In this document: positions 7,324-13,764 of the stretch, piece by piece
Layout of the letters: the number at the start of each line of letters is the position of its first letter
Position numbering within the stretch: position 1 is the first letter of the stretch
Source of the DNA: an uncultured Mailhella sp.
GTDB lineage: Bacteria; Desulfobacterota; Desulfovibrionia; Desulfovibrionales; Desulfovibrionaceae
Reading direction: 5' to 3'
Length of the DNA: 13,764 bases
Assembly (NCBI GenBank): GCA_948482415.1
Contig: CAOMFZ010000039.1
Coordinates: 1 to 13,764, forward strand
Program-made: the position numbers and the translations under genes
The notes under the pieces: generated by a model
Seen by the model: only the letters and a program-made list of their open reading frames with translations
What the model was told of the DNA's origin: nothing
Database searches by the model: none

Positions 7324-8139
7324 GTGGCTCGTCCCAATTATCGAAATACACCTGAAAATAAAAAAAATCCTTTTTTTGAAAGCGTAAAAAAGTTATTGGC
7401 TTCCAAAGAACGTGAGGAACAGGAAGAACGTATTCAGCCAGAAGAAATGGAAGAAGGCTTTCTCAAAACAAAACCCCGCGAAGCGGAATATGCAGAACAA
7501 AATGAAGCAGATGAAGTTGTGCCAAACGAAAAAGAACAGGCAAAACAAGGAATTACATTAAGTACTTCTGCCTGTATTACTGCGCTTGTGACTATTTTGG
7601 CGTCTGTTGGCTTTGCATTTTTGTTTGGGCTGATTATCGGCAAAGGCATGACACCGGCTGTGCAGAAAGAAAAGCCTGTTCCTTTGACTGCCAAAGTTCA
7701 GGAAGAGCAAGTCAAGCCTGTTATGCCCAAGGAAGATTTGCAGTTTATGACTTCGCTGAAAAAAGAGCCTCAAAAGAAAACAGCAGAGGAAATTCTTGCA
7801 GAACAGCAAGCAGAGAAAAAAGCTAATGAAGAACGCCTGAAAGCGCAGGCGGACGCTCAAAAAGAAGCAGCTGCGTTAGCCAATATGAATAAAAAATTTG
7901 ATTATGATATTCGCGTGGCTGCCTTTAGAAGTGAAGAACAAGCCAATGATTTGCGCCTGAAATTGGAATCAGACGGTTTCAGAACAAAGAAAAATGTCAA
8001 AAAAGATGCAAAAGGGAATTGGTATTTTATTCATGTTCTCTTAATTGGCACAGAGGAACGTTTGAAAGAAAGTCAGGAGCGCTTTAAAAAATTCGGTGTC
8101 CGTGATACGATTGTTGAAAATAAAGTTGAAGTAAAATAA
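7324..8139 (+). CDS. Membrane-anchored SPOR-domain protein
   Basis: A 271-residue protein with GTG start. The N-terminal 78 residues are charged and probably cytoplasmic. One membrane segment follows (about 82-106, ITALVTILASVGFAFLFGLI). Beyond it come a lysine/glutamate/glutamine/alanine-rich, likely coiled-coil linker (about 145-190) and a C-terminal SPOR fold (about 193-269: DIRVAAFRSEEQANDLRLKL, then GNWYFIHVLLIGTEERL). SPOR domains bind septal peptidoglycan stripped of stem peptides, so a periplasmic C-terminus and a role in cell division or envelope work are likely, but the partner is unknown. The layout resembles FtsN or DedD; I do not see enough to assign either name. It lies 12 bases after argS, and its TAA directly abuts the birA ATG. 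Confidence 0.85.
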   Translation: MARPNYRNTPENKKNPFFESVKKLLASKEREEQEERIQPEEMEEGFLKTKPREAEYAEQNEADEVVPNEKEQAKQGITLSTSACITALVTILASVGFAFLFGLIIGKGMTPAVQKEKPVPLTAKVQEEQVKPVMPKEDLQFMTSLKKEPQKKTAEEILAEQQAEKKANEERLKAQADAQKEAAALANMNKKFDYDIRVAAFRSEEQANDLRLKLESDGFRTKKNVKKDAKGNWYFIHVLLIGTEERLKESQERFKKFGVRDTIVENKVEVK

Positions 8140-9165
8140 ATGGATACACAAAAAAATACGCAGGCATTATGTTTCTTTGAGCAGGAATTTGTTAAGAAGC
8201 ATAATGCTTTTTGTTCATTAAAAAATTGTGACAGGCAAGGGGATTTTTGGGCTGTTCCCTCTAATCTTGATTATGATGTATATGTGTTTGATACCATAAC
8301 AAGTACGTTGGATAAAGCTCATGAGCTTTCAAAGGAAAGGGAAATGCATGCATTTACAACCTTTGTCTGCCAAAAACAGCTTTGCGGGCGAGGGCAGCTG
8401 CGAAGAAAATGGGAGTCTTTGCAGGATAATTTATATACAGCCATTGTTTTGCCCGATGCTTATCCCTTTAATACCGAAGCGGCGGCGCCCGCTTTTGGGG
8501 CAATAACTGCAAATGCTCTGGAAAAGCTTGGTTTTGCGGTTGAACTCAAGTGGCCTAATGATGTGGTGCAGAAAACAGAATACGGTTATGAAAAAGTCGG
8601 CGGTATTTTATTGGAAGAGCGCAATAACTCGCTTGTGGCCGGTATGGGAATAAATGTATTTTCCGCTCCGCCCAATGAGCTTCTGCGCGAAAATTTTTTA
8701 ATTTCAGCAGGAAAATTAAAAAATTTTAGTATGCCTGACAGACAAAGGGAATTTTATAATAATTTTAATAATTCTCTTTTTGGGGGCGTACAAAAAAATG
8801 CAGAAAATAGTTTTCAACATGCTGATAAAATAGAAGAAGTTGATAAAATTTTTATAAATTTGGGTTTTTGTTTTGCGCTTGTGAAAGAAATAAATATATG
8901 GTATAAAAAAAATCTAATATCTTACAATAACATGACATGGAATACACTGTGCAAAAAATATCTTGCCTTTTTGGGCGAGACTGTTTGCATAAAAGATGCC
9001 TTAGTCAAGGACAGTTTTTATTCCGGCGATATTGCCGGTGATATTGCCAGTGATATTGCCAGTGATATTGTAGGACAAATTGTTGGCTTGGGTGAAGAAG
9101 GGGAGCTTCTGCTCTCTTCTGAAAACGGATTAATGTATATAGTTGGTGGTTCCATTACTAAATAA
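8140..9165 (+). CDS. birA: Biotin--[acetyl-CoA-carboxylase] ligase, monofunctional
   Basis: Cytoplasmic enzyme that makes biotinyl-AMP and transfers biotin to a lysine of a carboxylase. The catalytic domain shows DTITSTLDKAHEL (51-63), the biotin/ATP loop CGRGQLRRKW (82-91), KWPNDVV (137-143), Lys152 with GGILLEE and GMGINV (168-173). The C-terminal SH3-like domain ends with the usual glycine-rich GQIVGLGEEGELLL and GGSITK. There is no N-terminal winged helix; about 45 unrecognised residues precede the core, so it should not repress a biotin operon as E. coli BirA does. At 341 residues it is long for a one-function ligase. The extra length lies in this N-terminus, in a very AT-rich segment of about 85 residues (about 180-265), and in a DIAG/DIAS repeat (297-312). 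The ATG abuts the preceding stop and has only a weak Shine-Dalgarno, so translation is probably coupled. The gene after it encodes a biotin enzyme, its likely substrate. Confidence 0.9.
   Translation: MDTQKNTQALCFFEQEFVKKHNAFCSLKNCDRQGDFWAVPSNLDYDVYVFDTITSTLDKAHELSKEREMHAFTTFVCQKQLCGRGQLRRKWESLQDNLYTAIVLPDAYPFNTEAAAPAFGAITANALEKLGFAVELKWPNDVVQKTEYGYEKVGGILLEERNNSLVAGMGINVFSAPPNELLRENFLISAGKLKNFSMPDRQREFYNNFNNSLFGGVQKNAENSFQHADKIEEVDKIFINLGFCFALVKEINIWYKKNLISYNNMTWNTLCKKYLAFLGETVCIKDALVKDSFYSGDIAGDIASDIASDIVGQIVGLGEEGELLLSSENGLMYIVGGSITK
8690..8727. repeat. Perfect 15-bp A/T-only inverted repeat inside birA
   Basis: AAAATTTTTTAATTT (8690-8704) and its exact complement AAATTAAAAAATTTT (8713-8727) flank the 8-base loop CAGCAGGA. 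The repeat lies within the birA frame and encodes part of the AT-rich variable segment (NFLIS and KLKNF). No T tract follows it directly. Confidence 0.8.
9028..9075 (+). repeat. Four in-frame 12-bp tandem repeats in birA
   Basis: The units are GATATTGCCGGT, GATATTGCCAGT, GATATTGCCAGT and a degenerate GATATTGTAGGA. They encode DIAG-DIAS-DIAS-DIVG in the C-terminal domain of the biotin ligase. The middle two units are identical. Because the unit is a multiple of three, gain or loss of copies would change loop length without shifting the frame. Confidence 0.9.
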
Positions 9166-9170
9166 GAAGG
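9165..9170 (+). promoter_or_regulatory. Shine-Dalgarno fixing the pyruvate carboxylase start
   Basis: AGAAGG overlaps the last base of the birA stop codon and lies 7 bases from ATG at 9178. This favours that ATG over the in-frame TTG at 9172, which is only 1 base from the site. Confidence 0.65.
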
Positions 9171-9177
9171 GTTGATT

Positions 9178-12100
9178 ATGACTCCAAAAGCTATGGACGA
9201 GCTCTTGCAAGAATTAAAAGGTAAACCGATTCTTGTTGCAAACCGTGGTATTCCTGCTCGTCGTATTTGTCGTTCTATTCGTGAACGTTTCCATGCTACG
9301 GCAATTATGACTGCAACAGATGTGGATAAAACATCTCCTGCTGTTGCTTCTGCTCAAGAACTTATGCTTTTAGGCTCTGACCCTACTGCTTATTTAGATT
9401 TGGATTTGATTATCAGCAAAGCAAAAAAACGCGGTGTTGTTGCTATTCACCCCGGCTGGGGCTTTGCTTCAGAAGATGATACATTTCCTCGTAAATGTCA
9501 GGAAGCAGGCATTGTTTTTATTGGCGCTGATGCTGATGCCATGCGTATGCTCGGCAATAAAGTTGAAGCCCGTAATATTGCGAAAAAATTAGGTATTCCT
9601 GTCGTTCCGGGTTCTGAGGGAGCTGTTTCTGTTGAAGAAGCAAAAAAAATTATCCGCGAAATCGGCATGCCTGCCATGCTTAAAGCAGAGGGCGGCGGCG
9701 GCGGCCGCGGTATTTTTGTTATTCGTGATGAAAGTACCCTTGAAGACGCCTTTACAAAAGCGTCTACCATGGCTGAAGCGTCCTTTGGCAACCCCCGTTT
9801 ATTCGTTGAAAAATATCTAGAGCATGTTCGCCATATAGAAATTCAAGTTATTGCGGATAAATACGGCAATGTTTTTGCCTGTGACGAACGTGACTGTTCT
9901 GTACAGCGCAACCACCAAAAATTAATCGAAATTACGCCGTCTCCGTGGATAGGCATTACGCCTGAACTTCGTGCACGCCTCAAAGAATATTCCATACGTC
10001 TCGCTAAAGCGGTTAATTATCATTCCCTGTGCACTGTTGAATTTCTTGTTACAAGTGACGGAACCCCTTATCTTATTGAAGTCAATACCCGTTTGCAGGT
10101 TGAACATGGCATTACGGAAAGCCGTTATGGCTTTGACCTTGTTGAAGCACAAATCGCTCTGGCTTTTGGTGTGCAGTTAGCTTTCAATGATGAAGATACC
10201 TATGGCTATCACACTGCCATGCAGGTTCGTATTAACTGCGAAGACCCTAAAAACGGCTTCTCTCCCAACTCCGGACGGATTACCCGTTATATTTCTCCCG
10301 GTGGTCCCGGTGTTCGTATCGACTCCAACTTATCTGCCGGTTATGATTTCCCCTCTAATTATGATTCAGCGGGATCTTTGCTGATTGCATACGGGCTTGG
10401 CTGGGATAAAGTATGCAGTATTATGACGCGTGCTTTGGACGAATACAGTGTCCGCGGCGTTAAAACAACTATTCCGTTTTTCCGTCATGTTCTTAAAAAT
10501 AAGCGTTTCCTGAATGCTAATTTTGATACAACCTTTATTGAAAACACTCCGGAATTATTGAAGTATCAGGATTTATACCCGGAAGCGGAACGTCTCAGCC
10601 GTTTGATTGCGGAAATTTCTGCCAAGGGTTACAATCCTCATATTCAGCGCGGAAAATACCGCACCAGTGATACGCCCCGCATGCCTCATTTTGAGCCTGT
10701 TCTTCCCCATATAAAAAAGGAAGTTCGCCAGACGCCAAGCGTTTATCCTACAGGCGACCGTCAGGCTGTTTTGGATTTTGTGCGTGATTCCAATAGAATA
10801 CATTTTACGGATACCACTTGCCGTGATCAAACCCAGTCCAACAGCAGCAACAGATTCCGCTTGGCAGAAGATAAGCTCGTCGGACCATATCTTGATAACT
10901 GCCAGTTCTTTTCTTTGGAAAATGGCGGCGGCGCTCACTTCCATGTCAATATGATGGCAAATATGACCTATCCGTTCAGCGAAGCAAAGGCATGGAATAA
11001 TTTTGCACCAAAAACCATGAAACAAATCCTTGTCCGTTCCACCAACGTGCTCGGCTATTCTCCGCAGCCAAGAAATCTTATGCAGCGTACCTGTGAAATG
11101 ATCTGCGAAGATTACCATGTTATCCGCTGCTTTGATTTCCTCAATGATATCCGTAATATGAAACCTCTTGCCGAAGTTATTTTGAGCCGTAATGACGTTA
11201 TTTTTGAGCCGGCTTTGTCTGTAACGCCTAATCGTGGTTTTGATGTTGATTATTACCTTGATACCACAAAAGATATTTTGACTATGACGGCTAATGTGCT
11301 GGGCGTAAGTACAGAACGGGCTTCCAATATGATTATTTTAGGGCTCAAGGATATGGCAGGCAACTGCTCACCGCATTTTGTGCGTGAACTTGTAACAGCA
11401 GTCCGTAAACGCTGGCCAAGCCTTGTTTTGCATTATCACCGCCACTTTACAGACGGTTTATTTACGCCTGCGCTCACAGAAGCCGCTAAAGCCGGCGCGC
11501 ATATTTTAGATGCTGCCCTTGGTGCAGGGGTTCGCAGTTACGGACAGGGCGATGTGCTTTCCACGGCAACCCATTTGGAAGATGAATACGGAATTAAAAA
11601 CTTCCTGAATAAGGATATGATTAGGGACGCAAATTTTGTGCTCAAACAAATCATGCCGTATTATGACAGATACTGCGCACCATATTTCCAGGGCATTGAC
11701 CATGATGTTGTTATGCACGGCATGCCCGGCGGCGCAACTTCTTCCTCTCAGGAAGGCGCAATGAAGCAGGGGTATATTCACTTGCTGCCATACATGCTGC
11801 GTTTCCTTGCGGGTATCCGCCAAATTGTAAAATACCATGATGTAACCCCGGGTTCTCAAATTACCTGGAATACCGCTTTTCTTGCCGTGACCGGCGCGTG
11901 GAAGCGCGGGGGCATGGAAGAAGTAGCCAAACTCCTGAATATTCTTGAAACTGTTGTGAATACTAAGGAAGAAGATTTACCCAAAGCAATGAAAAAAGAA
12001 CGTCTGATGATTTATCAGGACTGCAACGATGCGTTCCGTAATTTGCTGCTTGGTAAATTCGGCAAACTGCCGCTTGGTTTTCCTGCTGACTGGGTATACC

Positions 12101-12924
12101 AAAGTGCCTTTGGCGATAAATGGAAACATGCCTTACAGGAAAGAACCGAAGACAGTCCTTTGGATCATTTGGAACCAACAGATTTTGCCGCAGAAGAAAA
12201 AGCCTGTGAAAAAATATTAAAACGCAAGCCTACTGATGAAGAGCTTGTGATGTATATGAATCACCCGGGTGACTCCATTAAAAATATTCAATTCAAGCAA
12301 GATTTTGGTGATGCAAATGCTTTGCCGCTTGATGTTTGGTTTGAAGGACTTGAAATTGGACGCGAACTGCAATTTGTGGATGAAGACGGCAAACCTCACA
12401 GCGTAACTATCTATCATATCAGTCCTGTTTCTGCCAAAGGAACGGTCGAAGTTCGGTATGCCTATGACTCCCAGTTTATGACCCATGAGGTGCAGGTTGC
12501 CAATCCGACAGGTACGGCAAGCACAGATGTGCTCATGGCTGACCCCAATGACAAAAACCAAATCGGTGCGCCTTCCAATGGTGATTTATGGGTGACATAT
12601 GTAAAAGTTGGTGATATAGTCAAGAAAGGTCAGGAACTTTTCAATATCTCCATTATGAAACAGGAAAAAGCTGTTTTGTCTCCTCGTAACGGTATTGTTA
12701 CCAAGGTTTATAAAATGGCGGACTATAAAGTTTCACGCAAAATGACGCCTGTTCATGAGGGTGAACTTATTATGGAAATTGACAGTATGCCGCTTGTTTG
12801 TCCCAATAAGGCATGCGGCAAACCGTTAGCATATGCGGACGCAAGTTTCTGCCCCTATTGCGGGACAAAAATTTCTGCCTCCCACAAGGCAAAGTTTATT
12901 TCTAGTGAAGAAACAAATTCATAA
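9178..12924 (+). CDS. pyc: Pyruvate carboxylase, single-chain, with C-terminal zinc ribbon
   Basis: Biotin enzyme that carboxylates pyruvate to oxaloacetate with ATP and bicarbonate; 1248 residues. The biotin carboxylase domain (about 10-455) has the glycine loop Lys169 to Gly178 (GGGGGRG), CDERDCSVQRNHQK and Glu301 with VNTRLQVEH. The carboxyltransferase domain (about 540-820) has metal ligands predicted as Asp545, Lys724 (GLKDMAG), His754 and His756. The Lys724-His754-His756 spacing equals that of the human enzyme (741, 771, 773). A conserved carboxylase C-terminal domain follows, then a biotinyl domain with Lys1161 in ISIMKQEKAV, where most carboxylases read AMKM. An added tail holds four cysteines (1208, 1213, 1225, 1228), spaced C-x4-C-x11-C-x2-C, likely a zinc ribbon. 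The carboxyltransferase motifs TTCRDQTQ and HYHRHFTDG are divergent. The start is set by the Shine-Dalgarno at 9165-9170. BirA precedes it and a PEP synthase-like gene follows. Confidence 0.93.
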   Translation: MTPKAMDELLQELKGKPILVANRGIPARRICRSIRERFHATAIMTATDVDKTSPAVASAQELMLLGSDPTAYLDLDLIISKAKKRGVVAIHPGWGFASEDDTFPRKCQEAGIVFIGADADAMRMLGNKVEARNIAKKLGIPVVPGSEGAVSVEEAKKIIREIGMPAMLKAEGGGGGRGIFVIRDESTLEDAFTKASTMAEASFGNPRLFVEKYLEHVRHIEIQVIADKYGNVFACDERDCSVQRNHQKLIEITPSPWIGITPELRARLKEYSIRLAKAVNYHSLCTVEFLVTSDGTPYLIEVNTRLQVEHGITESRYGFDLVEAQIALAFGVQLAFNDEDTYGYHTAMQVRINCEDPKNGFSPNSGRITRYISPGGPGVRIDSNLSAGYDFPSNYDSAGSLLIAYGLGWDKVCSIMTRALDEYSVRGVKTTIPFFRHVLKNKRFLNANFDTTFIENTPELLKYQDLYPEAERLSRLIAEISAKGYNPHIQRGKYRTSDTPRMPHFEPVLPHIKKEVRQTPSVYPTGDRQAVLDFVRDSNRIHFTDTTCRDQTQSNSSNRFRLAEDKLVGPYLDNCQFFSLENGGGAHFHVNMMANMTYPFSEAKAWNNFAPKTMKQILVRSTNVLGYSPQPRNLMQRTCEMICEDYHVIRCFDFLNDIRNMKPLAEVILSRNDVIFEPALSVTPNRGFDVDYYLDTTKDILTMTANVLGVSTERASNMIILGLKDMAGNCSPHFVRELVTAVRKRWPSLVLHYHRHFTDGLFTPALTEAAKAGAHILDAALGAGVRSYGQGDVLSTATHLEDEYGIKNFLNKDMIRDANFVLKQIMPYYDRYCAPYFQGIDHDVVMHGMPGGATSSSQEGAMKQGYIHLLPYMLRFLAGIRQIVKYHDVTPGSQITWNTAFLAVTGAWKRGGMEEVAKLLNILETVVNTKEEDLPKAMKKERLMIYQDCNDAFRNLLLGKFGKLPLGFPADWVYQSAFGDKWKHALQERTEDSPLDHLEPTDFAAEEKACEKILKRKPTDEELVMYMNHPGDSIKNIQFKQDFGDANALPLDVWFEGLEIGRELQFVDEDGKPHSVTIYHISPVSAKGTVEVRYAYDSQFMTHEVQVANPTGTASTDVLMADPNDKNQIGAPSNGDLWVTYVKVGDIVKKGQELFNISIMKQEKAVLSPRNGIVTKVYKMADYKVSRKMTPVHEGELIMEIDSMPLVCPNKACGKPLAYADASFCPYCGTKISASHKAKFISSEETNS

Positions 12925-12965
12925 ATAAAAACACGAGTTAATGGACGCATTTCTCGGAGGAACAA

Positions 12966-13764
12966 ATGAGTAAAAAGAACACTGAAACTCCTAATATCGA
13001 GGCACTGAAAGAAAAATTGGTTCTCACCGGTGCTGACATTATGACTATTGGTGAAAGTGCTGAAATTATTGTTGGCGGCAAAAACTTTAACACTGCGAAA
13101 ATCCATGAAATAAAAGGGGTTCGCAGTCCTCAATTCCGTGCTATTTCCTCTATTAACTTCCACAAAGTTTTAGATGAAACAAGCATCAACGCAGCTCTTG
13201 TTCGTTCCCTTGTTGAAAGAGAATATTCTCGTATTGACTGGAATGACCCCGAAATTAACCGTGACCCGGATTACCTGCAAAAACTGGTTCGTAATCTTGG
13301 TAAAGAAATTAAAAAGGCAGACGCAAAAGAACCTAATGCAACTAAAATTCGTTTGCGTACCTTTGTCAACAACGTTGTTGAAGGTTTTGCAACTTCTCAG
13401 GAAGTGATTGACCAGCTTCGTAAACGTTCTGTTTTAGTGCAGTCTGCGATTTTGTCTGTTGATTTGCCAAAAGAAGTAGATACGGCAGTTCGTGAAGCCT
13501 ACAAAGCCATTTGTAAAGAAGCAGGTGCGGAAGATGTGCCTGTGGCTGTCCGTTCTTCTGCTGCCGGTGAAGACTCCCGCAAAAAAGCATTTGCCGGTTT
13601 GCAGGACACCTATTTGAATATTGTGGGTGAAGAAAGAGTTGCGCAGGCTTATCATTGGGACTGTGCTTCCGCTTATAACCTCCGCTCCATGACCTATCGC
13701 CGTGAAGCTATCCGCGACGGTATTACGCAGGCAGAAGCAACAGGCAATGAAGAACTTGCAGTGC
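12966..13764 (+). CDS. PEP/pyruvate-binding (phosphoenolpyruvate synthase-like) protein, 5' part
   Basis: The first 266 codons of a gene that runs off the right edge. A strong Shine-Dalgarno (GGAGG, 12956-12960) sits 5 bases before the ATG, 41 bases after the pyruvate carboxylase stop. The visible protein matches the N-terminal ATP-grasp-like domain of PEP synthase and pyruvate phosphate dikinase. A glycine-lysine motif GGKNFNTAKIHEI begins near residue 38. The hallmark VAVRSSAAGEDSRKKAFAG follows, with Arg196 as the likely nucleotide-binding arginine, then LQDTYLNIVG and ASAYNLRSMTYRREAI. About 50 extra residues (about 100-150) separate these motifs compared with E. coli PpsA as I remember it. 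The swivelling histidine domain and PEP domain would lie outside the window, so whether it is a synthase, dikinase or regulatory relative cannot be settled here. Making PEP from pyruvate would suit its place after pyruvate carboxylase. Confidence 0.82.
   Translation, partial: MSKKNTETPNIEALKEKLVLTGADIMTIGESAEIIVGGKNFNTAKIHEIKGVRSPQFRAISSINFHKVLDETSINAALVRSLVEREYSRIDWNDPEINRDPDYLQKLVRNLGKEIKKADAKEPNATKIRLRTFVNNVVEGFATSQEVIDQLRKRSVLVQSAILSVDLPKEVDTAVREAYKAICKEAGAEDVPVAVRSSAAGEDSRKKAFAGLQDTYLNIVGEERVAQAYHWDCASAYNLRSMTYRREAIRDGITQAEATGNEELAV

Noticed and set aside
9172..9177. TTG at 9172 as the start of pyruvate carboxylase
   Set aside because: Only one base separates it from the AGAAGG ribosome site, while ATG at 9178 has the normal 7-base spacing.
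9691..9710. GGC-rich run in pyruvate carboxylase as a possible repeat element
   Set aside because: It encodes the conserved glycine-rich ATP-binding loop, so it is explained by protein function.
10573..11118. Minus-strand open frame of 181 codons opposite the pyruvate carboxylase
   Set aside because: It lies wholly within a strongly supported gene, has no recognisable motif and no convincing ribosome site. Long antisense frames are expected opposite biased codon usage.
12855..13163. Minus-strand open frame of 102 codons across the carboxylase/PEP synthase gap
   Set aside because: It overlaps the ends of two supported genes on the other strand and shows no family resemblance.
13174..13407. 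Plus-strand open frame of 77 codons inside the PEP synthase-like gene
   Set aside because: It is out of frame with the supported gene, which has a strong Shine-Dalgarno and clear family motifs across the same bases.

Overview
The window looks like ordinary chromosomal DNA from a low-GC (roughly 40 % by eye) Gram-negative bacterium. The best guess is a relative of the Desulfovibrionaceae. The clue is one co-directional cluster that holds a SPOR-domain protein, a monofunctional biotin ligase, a divergent single-chain pyruvate carboxylase and a PEP synthase-like protein. The placement rests on remembered family resemblance, not on a search. I saw no rRNA, tRNA, CRISPR array, insertion sequence or phage gene, and no gene-free stretch longer than about 150 bases.

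Region 1 (1-4708, + strand) is a phosphate uptake and sensing operon: the 3' part of pstC, then pstA, pstB, phoU, phoB and phoR. Genes overlap or lie at most 9 bases apart, which suggests one transcript and coupled translation. PstC and PstA form the channel of the phosphate ABC transporter, PstB is its ATPase, PhoU links transporter state to signalling, PhoR is the sensor kinase and PhoB the response regulator. The operon promoter, any Pho box and pstS must lie to the left of the window.

Region 2 (4709-5664) holds one minus-strand gene, a PgeF/YfiH-type multicopper-oxidase-like protein. It converges on phoR and diverges from argS. The 144-base divergent gap carries a good sigma70-type promoter for argS, a perfect 14-bp palindrome that is not a standard terminator, and a small hairpin that places the argS Shine-Dalgarno sequence in its loop.

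Region 3 (5665-13764, + strand) reads argS, a membrane-anchored SPOR protein, birA, pyruvate carboxylase and the 5' part of a PEP synthase-like gene, with gaps of 12, 0, 12 and 41 bases. The last three make metabolic sense together: BirA would attach biotin to pyruvate carboxylase, the carboxylase makes oxaloacetate from pyruvate, and the final enzyme probably makes PEP from pyruvate.

Most genes are conventional. The points most worth a second look are the C-terminal zinc-ribbon fusion and atypical active-site and biotin motifs of the pyruvate carboxylase, the 12-bp tandem repeat inside birA, and the palindromes around the argS start. I found no convincing case for a wholly new system.
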